Assembly: GCA_033782935.1 (NCBI GenBank)
Contig: JAWQEG010000506.1
Span: 682,001-746,000, forward strand
Source: Petrolisthes cinctipes
Taxonomy: Eukaryota > Arthropoda > Malacostraca > Decapoda > Porcellanidae
Length of the DNA stretch: 64,000 bases
Direction: 5' to 3'
Under the pieces are notes generated by a model that saw only the letters and a list, made by a program, of their open reading frames with translations, had not been told where the DNA came from and made no database searches. The position numbers and the translations under genes were made by a program. Shown here piece after piece: positions 60,816 to 64,000 of the stretch (within the stretch, counting starts at the first letter, position 1; every line of letters starts with the position of its first letter).

Positions 60816-62984
60816 TACATGCCTACTCCATGTTAGAGTATTTTCAAAATACAGGCCCAAAACATGCTCAAAATCGATATTTTGGGTGCCCAAAGTCAAA
60901 ATGTGAATTCTTCTTCTGTACCCATTTATATCTCAAATTCAGGTTAAAAACACCCGAAAATCCGATATTTTTGGGTTCCAGAATCGATATGTACATGCCT
61001 ACTCCGTGTTAAAGTATTTTCAAAATACAGGCTCAAAACATGCTGAAAATCGATATTTTAGGTGCCCAATGTCAATATGTGTATGCATCTTCTGTACACG
61101 TTTATATCCCAAATTCAGGCTCAAAACACCCGAATATTCAATATTTTGGGGTCACAGAAGCATTCTGTACATGCCTACTCCTTGCTAGAATGTTTTCTAG
61201 ATTCAGACCCAAAACAAGCTAAAAATTGATATTTTTGGGGCCCAATGTCAATATGTGTATGCATCTTCTGTACACGTTTATATCTCATATTCATGCTCAA
61301 AACACCCGAAAATTCGATATTTTTGGTTCCCAAAAGCGATATGTACATGCCTACTCCATGTTAAAGTATTTTCAAAATACAGGCTCAAAACATGCTGAAA
61401 ATCGATGTTTTAGGTGCCCTATGTCAATATGTGTATGCATCTTCGGTACCCGTTTATATCTTAAATTCAGTCTCAAAACACCCGAAAATTCGATATTTTT
61501 GTGTCCCAGAAACGATCTGTACATGCCTACTAAGTGCTAGAATATTTTCAAAATATAGGCCCAAAACATGTTAAAAATCGATATTTTAGGAGCCCAAAGT
61601 CGATATGTGCATGCTTCTTCTGTACCCGTTTATATCTCAAATTCAGGCTCAAAACACCCGAAAATTCGATATTTTTGGGTCACAGAAGCGTTCTGTACAT
61701 GCCTACTCCTTGCTAGAATGTTTTCAAGATTCAGACCCAAAACAAGCTAAAAATCGATATTTTAGGTGCCCAAAGTCAAAATGTGTATGCATTTTATGTA
61801 CACGTTTATATCTCATATTCATGCTCAAAACGCCCGAAAATTCGATATTTTGGGGTCCCATAAGCGATATGAACATGCATACTCCGTGTTAAAGTATTTT
61901 GAAAATACAGGCTCAAAACATGCTGAAAATCGATATTTTAGGTGCCCAATGTCAATATGTGTATGCATTTTCTGTACCAGTTTATATCCAAAATTCAGGC
62001 TCAAAACACCCGAAAATTCAATATTTTGGGGTCCCAGAAGCTATCTGTACATGCCTACTCAGTGCTAGATTATTTTTTTTAAATATAGGCCTAAAATATG
62101 TTAAAAATCGATATTTTAGGTGCCCAAAGTCGATATGTGCATGAATCTTCAGTAACCGTTTATATTTCAAATTCAGACTCAAAACACCTGAAAATTCGAT
62201 ATTTTGGGGTCCCATAAGCGATCTGTACATGCCTTCTCCGTGTTAGAGTATTTTTAAAATACAGGCTCAAAACATGTTGAAAATCGAAATTTTAGGTGCC
62301 CAAAGTCAAAATGTGTATGCATCTTCTGTACCCGTTTATATCTTAAATTTAGGCTCAAAACACCCGAAAATTCGCAATTTTTTGTGGTCCCAGAAGCGAT
62401 CTGTACATGCCTACTAAGTTCTAGAATATTTTCAAAATATAGGCCCAAAACATGCTAAAAATCGATATTTTAGGCGCCCAAAGTCGATATGTGCATGCAT
62501 ATTCTGTACCCGTTTATATCTCAAATTCAGGCACAAAACACCCGAAAATTCGATATTTTTGGGTCCCAGAAGCGATCTGTACATGCCTACTCCTTGCTAG
62601 AATGTTTTCAAGATACAGAACCAAACATGCTGAAAATCGATATTTTAGGTGCCCAAAGTTAAAATGTGTATGCATCTTCTGTACCCGTTTATATCTTAAA
62701 GTCAGGCTCAAAACACCCGAAAACTCAATATGTTTGGGTCCCAGAAGCAATCTGTACATGCCTACTAAGTGCTACAATATTTTCAAGATATAGGCCCAAA
62801 ACATGCTAAAAATCGATATTTAAGGTGCCCAAAGTCGATATGTGCATGCATATTCTGTACCCGTTTATATATCAAATTCAGGCTCAAAACACCCGAAAAT
62901 TCGATATTTTTGGATCCCAGAAGTAATCTGTACATGCCTACTCCTTGCTAGAATGTTTTCAAAATACAGACCCAAAACATGCTC

Positions 62985-63065
62985 AAAATCGATATTTTTG
63001 GTGCAAAAAGTCGATATGTTAAAAACACCTGAAAATCCGATATTTTTGGGTCATTGAAGCGATCT
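62985..63065 (+). repeat. Second copy of the 40-bp-deleted monomer
   Basis: Same junction, GATATG to TTAAAAACACC at 63018/63019, 2253 bp from the first copy. It lacks the extra CG of the first copy (AATCCGATATT), so that insertion either arose after the duplication or was lost here. GGTCATTGAAGCG follows, against GGTCATAGAAGCG in the first. Confidence 0.87.
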
Positions 63066-63139
63066 GTACATGCCTACTCCATGTTAGAGTATTTTCAAAA
63101 TACAGGCCCAAAACATGCTCAAAATCGATATTTTGGGTG

Positions 63140-64000
63140 CCCAAAGTCAAAATGCGAATGCTTCTTCTGTACCCATTTATATCTCAAATTCAGGTTAAAA
63201 ACACCCGAAAATCCGATATTTTTGGGTCCCAGAAGCGATCTGTACATGCCTACTCCATGTTAGAGTATTTTCAAAATACAGGACCAAAACATGCTCAAAA
63301 TCGATATTTTGGGTGCCCAAAGTCGATATGTGCATGCTTCTTCTGTACCCGTTTATATCTCATATTTAGGCTCAAAACACCCGAAAATTCGATATTTTTG
63401 GGTCCCAGAAGCTTTCTGTACATGCCTACTCCTTGCTAGAATGTTTTCAAGATTAAGACCCAAAACAAGCTAAAAAATCGAAATTTTAGGTGCCCAAAGT
63501 CAAAATGTGTATGCATCTTCTGTACCCGTTTATATCTTAAATTCAGGCTCAAAACACCCGAAAATTCGATATTTTTGGGTCCCAGAAGCGATCTGTACAT
63601 GCCTACTCAGTGCTAGATTATTTTTTTTAAATATAGGCCTAAAATATGTAAAAAATCGATATTTTAGGTGCCCAAAGTCGATATGCATGAATCTTCAGTA
63701 ACCGTTTATATTTCAAATTCAGACTCAAAACACCCGAAAATTCGATATTTTGGGGTCCCATAAGCGATCTGTACATGCCTACTCCGTGTTAGAGTATTTT
63801 TAAAATACAGGCTCAAAACAAGTTGAAAATCGAAATTTTAGGTGCCCAATGTCAATATGATTATGCATCTTCTGTACCCGTTTATATCCCAAATTCAGGC
63901 TCAAAACACCCGAAAATTCAATATTTTGGGGTCACAGAAGCGTTCTGTACATGCCTACTCCTTGCTAGAATGTTTTCTAGATTCAGACCCAAACAAGCTA
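63140..64000 (+). repeat. End of window, block E monomers continuing out of the window
   Basis: About five monomers. 63251-63480 resembles 59640-59860 (GGACCAAAACATGCTC, then the GATTAAGACCCAAAACAAGC variant). 63595-63850 resembles 62050-62290 (TTATTTTTTTTAAATATAGG). 63840-64000 resembles 61060-61220 and shares TTTTCTAGATTCAGACC and GGGGTCACAGAAGC. The order differs from the other E blocks. Base 64000 lies within a monomer. Confidence 0.8.

Larger units (their letters stand above)
60516..63140 (+). repeat. Block E4, about 13-monomer (2253-bp) repeat
   Basis: 60516-60900 recurs at 62769-63150 at offset 2253 (60589 to 62842, 60765 to 63018, 60830 to 63083). The segment just before 62769 (62452-62793) resembles 58791-59132 more closely than 60023-60346: both have CAATATGTTTGGG, whereas 60299 reads CAATATTTTTGGG. 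Between them, about 61900-62300 resembles 53990-54370 and 55770-56150 of block E2 (TAAATATAGGCC, CAGTAACCGTTTATATTTC). Thirteen 176-bp monomers less the 40-bp deletion predict 2248 bp. Confidence 0.8.
1..64000 (+). repeat. Tandem satellite array, about 176-bp monomer, fills the window
   Basis: Every part of the window reads as the same unit: CAAAACA, a GATATTTT core followed by GGGTCCCAGAAGC and CTGTACATGCC, then TTAGAGTATTTTCAAAATA; then CAAAACATGCT, ATCGATATTTTAGGTGCCC, ATGTGCATGCATCTTCTG and CCCGTTTATATCTC. Equivalent landmarks recur at 487, 663, 839, 1015, 1191 and 1367, a step of exactly 176. All copies have the same orientation. Variation is mostly point substitution and 1-bp indels, with a few fixed variants that recur at long range. 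No flanking single-copy DNA, poly-A, long terminal repeat, target-site duplication or coding region with non-repeat sequence was seen. Satellites of this size are typical of eukaryotic centromeric or heterochromatic DNA; location and species are inference. The family is not one I recognise. Confidence 0.97.

Noticed and set aside
1..64000. Gene for a tandem-repeat protein
   Set aside because: Repeat length is not a multiple of three and 1-bp indels are common, so no frame stays open beyond a few hundred bases.
1..64000. CRISPR array
   Set aside because: There are no unique spacers between short identical repeats. The 176-bp units are contiguous and imperfect, and no cas-like gene is present.
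1..64000. Ribosomal intergenic repeats, telomeric repeats, LTR retrotransposon or helitron arrays
   Set aside because: No rRNA gene sequence, no TTAGGG- or TTTAGGG-type runs, no terminal repeats, primer-binding site, polypurine tract or coding domains were seen.
1..64000. tRNA or RNA polymerase III internal promoters in the monomer
   Set aside because: GGGTCCCAGAAGC only loosely recalls a B box; there is no matching A box at a suitable distance and no foldable cloverleaf.
1..64000. Assignment to a known plant or animal centromere satellite because of the 176-bp length
   Set aside because: Many unrelated satellites are 165-180 bp long. The sequence did not match any family I can recall with confidence, so a database search of the consensus would be needed to name it.

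Overview
The whole window is one uninterrupted satellite DNA array. I found no gene, RNA gene, transposable element, CRISPR array or unique sequence. From base 1 to base 64000 the sequence is head-to-tail copies, all in one orientation, of a monomer of about 176 bp (consensus roughly 40% G+C). Both window edges cut through monomers, so the array continues on both sides. This is typical of eukaryotic centromeric, pericentromeric or other heterochromatic satellite, most likely plant or animal. The monomer is close to nucleosome-repeat length. I do not recognise the family and cannot name the species.

The monomer is itself an ancient dimer: two 88-bp halves (here H1 and H2) align without a gap at about two-thirds identity (59 of 88 positions in my by-eye consensus). 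Each half carries phased A/T tracts, an AT-rich dyad (AAAAT-TCGAT-ATTTT in H1, AAAAT-CGAT-ATTTT in H2) and a second palindrome at the same place (TGTACA in H1, TGCATGCA in H2).

Above the monomer there is nested higher-order repeat (HOR) structure. (1) 1-25.1 kb: an 18-monomer unit of 3111 bp sits inside a 10419-bp superrepeat that fits 60 monomers (55 of 176 bp plus 5 of 148 bp). Two superrepeat copies are clear (from 1 and from 10420) and a third, rearranged one follows. (2) 26.5-47.15 kb: three copies of a second superrepeat, about 7104, 5897 and 7630 bp, fitting 41, 34 and 44 monomers and differing by whole-monomer indels. (3) 19.1-19.8 and 47.2-47.95 kb: a related, more diverged segment that recurs 28114 bp apart. 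(4) 49.5-64 kb: a different monomer population with short local HORs (5-mer 885 bp, 15-mer 2653 bp, 7-mers of 1229 and 1232 bp, about 13-mer 2253 bp).

Two kinds of shortened monomer act as landmarks. One lacks 27 bp of H1 (24 junctions, all before 49.41 kb). The other lacks the last 40 bp of H2 (two copies, 60765 and 63018). The many 60-230 codon open frames are by-products of the repeat: neither 176 nor 88 is a multiple of three, and the same few peptides recur in all frames. Repeat offsets were obtained by matching landmark positions and text by eye; no alignment program was run, so block edges are good to a few tens of bases unless stated otherwise.
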